Shown piece by piece: positions 6,526 to 8,184 of a DNA stretch of 8,184 nucleotides. The translations under genes and the position numbers were made by a program. Every line of letters starts with the position of its first letter. Position 1 is the first letter of the stretch. The notes under the pieces were generated by a model that was given only the letters and a program-made list of their open reading frames with translations, had not been told where the DNA came from and searched no databases. The DNA is from Pseudomonadota bacterium (GTDB taxonomy: Bacteria; Pseudomonadota; Gammaproteobacteria; Burkholderiales; Thiobacillaceae), in NCBI GenBank assembly GCA_021791235.1, contig JAJYXA010000114.1:1-8184 (forward strand), given 5' to 3'.

Positions 6526-7490
6526 GCCGCCTCCTCTTCGTCAGGGAACTGGATCGCGCCCTCAGCCGCCAGTCGCCGCAGGCTTGCGCCCGCCTCCTCC
6601 TGGGCAGTCTGGATCTCCGTCACCGGCACGGGACCCAGCGTATCCAGGTCGACACGCATGCGCTGGGCGGCCGTCGGGCTCATCACGGCCGTCAGGGCGT
6701 CGAGCACCCGGGCGTCGCTGCCCTTCAGGGCATGCAGCAGGGTACGCGCGGCGACGTTGCGCAGGAAGGTTTTGCGATCCGCCTCGGGCAGTCGTGCCAG
6801 GTCTTCGAATGCGAGATTGCGCACGCGCAGGCGCGCGGCCAGGTCCGCGTCGTTCTGGTCGAGCTGGACGAGCGCGGCAGCTGCGCTGCCCGCGCTCATC
6901 TGCCCCAGCAGACCGGCCACCGCGGCCTCGCCCTGCGGCGGTGCGGCGGCGTCGAGCCCCGCGAGCCAGTCGTCCAGGTCGCGCAGCATGTCGGCGCTCG
7001 GCGCCTCGCTATGCGCCAGGCTCAGCAGGGTGTCCGCGCGGGTCTTGCCGGGCAGCAGTTCGAGCACGGCGGCGGCGACGTCGCGCGGCAGCTGCGACGC
7101 CACCACGGCGATCAGCTGGGGTGCCTGCGCCTCCAGCAGACCGGCAATCTCGGCCGGTTCGCGCCAGGCCAGTTTCTCCAGCGCCTGCGCGGCCGACGCC
7201 CCCAGGCGTTGCAGCATGGCCTGCGCCCGCTCCGGACGGAAGGCCTGCTTGAGCGTCTCGTCGAGGAAACGGCCGGTATCCGCTGCAAAGCCGGTCTGCT
7301 CGGCGGCCTCGACGGCGTAATCGCGCAGGATCGCACGCACGCGTTCGCGCGGCAGCACGTCGAGTTCGCGCATGGCGCTGCCGAGCCGGCTCACCTCCAG
7401 CGGGCTGAGATAACGGAATACGGCAGCGGTGGCGTCCTCTCCGAGGGCGAGCAGAAGCGCGGCGGATTTTTCGATGCCGGCCTGGCTCAT
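6522..7490 (-). CDS. fliG: Flagellar motor switch protein FliG, divergent C-ring face
   Basis: A 322-residue FliG, slightly short of the usual 330-340. FliG joins the MS ring (FliF) to the C-ring and transmits torque from the stator. The N-terminal domain is clear: IEKSAALLLALGED, then YLSPLEVSRL..AM. The middle and C-terminal armadillo domains follow, ending in the conserved GP..V..IQ.AQ region and LRRLAAEGAI. Divergent points by hand alignment to E. coli FliG: the EHPQ motif is QAPQ at 122-125, and the MFxF hinge is NLAF at 225-228. Torque residues Lys264 and Asp289 are kept (Lys256, Asp281), but Arg281, Asp288 and Arg297 are Thr273, Val280 and Pro289. The ATG at 7490 overlaps the fliF stop by four bases. 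A longer in-frame reading reaches upstream into fliF but has no FliG homology there. The family call is secure; normal motor function is not. Confidence 0.94.
   Translation of the reverse strand: MSQAGIEKSAALLLALGEDATAAVFRYLSPLEVSRLGSAMRELDVLPRERVRAILRDYAVEAAEQTGFAADTGRFLDETLKQAFRPERAQAMLQRLGASAAQALEKLAWREPAEIAGLLEAQAPQLIAVVASQLPRDVAAAVLELLPGKTRADTLLSLAHSEAPSADMLRDLDDWLAGLDAAAPPQGEAAVAGLLGQMSAGSAAAALVQLDQNDADLAARLRVRNLAFEDLARLPEADRKTFLRNVAARTLLHALKGSDARVLDALTAVMSPTAAQRMRVDLDTLGPVPVTEIQTAQEEAGASLRRLAAEGAIQFPDEEEAA
6530..6536 (-). promoter_or_regulatory. Strong ribosome-binding site of fliH inside fliG
   Basis: Minus-strand GAGGAGG four bases before the fliH ATG at 6525. It lies in the Glu-rich tail codons of fliG (PDEEEAA) and supports the chosen start. 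Confidence 0.65.
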
Positions 7491-8184
7491 GCGCGCATCC
7501 ACAACTTGATGACGTCGGCGGTCACGCGCGGATTGGCCAGCACCTGGCTGCGGGCGGCGTCGAGCTCGGCGTCGAAATCCCCGATCGGCAGTTCGGCGAC
7601 GGGCGCCCGACGGGTGCGCCGCCAGGCTGCGACGCCGATCAGAAGCAGGACCGCTGCCGCAGCGGCGGGCGCCCACAGCGGAACAGCCAGATGCCCGGAA
7701 GCGTCCTGCGGCGGGCTGGCCGGCTGCACCCGCGGAATCGGGCGGGGCGCCTGTTCCGGCGGGTTCGCAGCGGCGGCTGCGGCCGGTGCCTGGAGTACCA
7801 CGGCAGGCAGCGCATACACATTCAGCGTGTCGCCGCGTGCCGGCAGCAGTCCCAGCGCCTGGCGGGCCAGCTGGCCTGCACGCGCGAGTTCGGCGGCGCT
7901 CGCCTCGAATCCCAGGATCACGATGGCATTCACGCGCTGGATGCGCCCTTCCGGCGTATGCGTGGTGCGTACGGTCTTTTCCAGCGGCCGCGCCTGGCCG
8001 CCGACCACGACGTTGCGCACCCGCTCCACCGTCTGCTCGACGTCGCTGTCTTCCAGCGTGGCCGTCACCTGCACGCTCACCCGGTCCTTGCCGAGCCACG
8101 GCGTCAACACGGCCAGCGCCCGGCGCGCCAGATCCTGCTCCAGAGCCATCCGCCGCGTCTGCACCACCTCGGGCGCCGCGCCGC
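7487..8184 (-). CDS. fliF: Flagellar MS-ring protein FliF, C-terminal part (5' end beyond window)
   Basis: The last roughly 232 residues of FliF, the inner-membrane MS-ring protein that houses the export gate. Visible features, in order: the RBM3 start RRMALEQDLARRALAVLTPWLGKDRVSV.V; an unusually short segment where the beta-collar belongs; the conserved EGRIQRVNAIVIL and ARGDTLNV strands; a Pro/Ala-rich linker; a C-terminal transmembrane helix (about WAPAAAAAVLLLIGVAAW); and a cytoplasmic tail. The tail ends VLANPRVTADVIKLWMRA, which matches the FliG-binding end of FliF (NP..VA..I..W). Physical coupling to FliG therefore seems kept. The gene is open to the right edge, so its start, first membrane helix and RBM1-2 are not visible. 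The stop overlaps the fliG start (ATGA). Confidence 0.93.
   Translation of the reverse strand, partial: GAAPEVVQTRRMALEQDLARRALAVLTPWLGKDRVSVQVTATLEDSDVEQTVERVRNVVVGGQARPLEKTVRTTHTPEGRIQRVNAIVILGFEASAAELARAGQLARQALGLLPARGDTLNVYALPAVVLQAPAAAAAANPPEQAPRPIPRVQPASPPQDASGHLAVPLWAPAAAAAVLLLIGVAAWRRTRRAPVAELPIGDFDAELDAARSQVLANPRVTADVIKLWMRA

Overview
The window looks like part of a high-GC betaproteobacterial chromosome. This is inferred from the dapA-bamC pairing, the sequence style of BamC and the flagellar gene order, not from any marker gene. Twelve genes are visible, all on the minus strand, so transcription runs from base 8184 towards base 1. Long plus-strand reading frames are high-GC antisense shadows.

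From 8184 to 1490 lies a tightly packed flagellar type III export operon: fliF (3' part only), fliG, fliH, fliI, fliJ, one unrecognised small gene, fliO, fliP, fliQ and fliR. Nearly every junction overlaps by 1 to 8 bases, as expected for translational coupling. FliF would form the MS ring and FliG the upper C-ring. FliH, FliI and FliJ form the ATPase complex, and FliO helps assemble the FliP/FliQ/FliR export gate. After a gap of about 94 bases come dapA (lysine and peptidoglycan precursor synthesis) and the 5' part of bamC (outer-membrane protein assembly). These two are a common housekeeping pair unrelated to flagella.

The export genes look conventional but the rotor genes do not. FliK, FliL, FliM and FliN, which usually sit between fliJ and fliO, are absent from that position. 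In their place is one 154-residue ORF resembling the middle domain of FliM/SctQ, with no SpoA domain. By hand alignment FliG has lost the usual EHPQ motif, most of the MFxF motif and three of five charged torque residues. The visible part of FliF has only about 14 residues where Salmonella FliF has a long beta-collar insertion. Together these suggest a flagellum-derived apparatus with a conserved export core and a remodelled or reduced switch/rotor. Whether it rotates, uses FliM/FliN encoded elsewhere, or works as a secretion device cannot be decided here.

Smaller points are a perfect 30-bp tandem duplication in fliJ, an 8-base G tract in the small FliM-like gene, and a Met-to-Ile change in the FliP methionine loop. 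No RNA genes, mobile elements, CRISPR arrays or gene-free stretches over 300 bases were seen.
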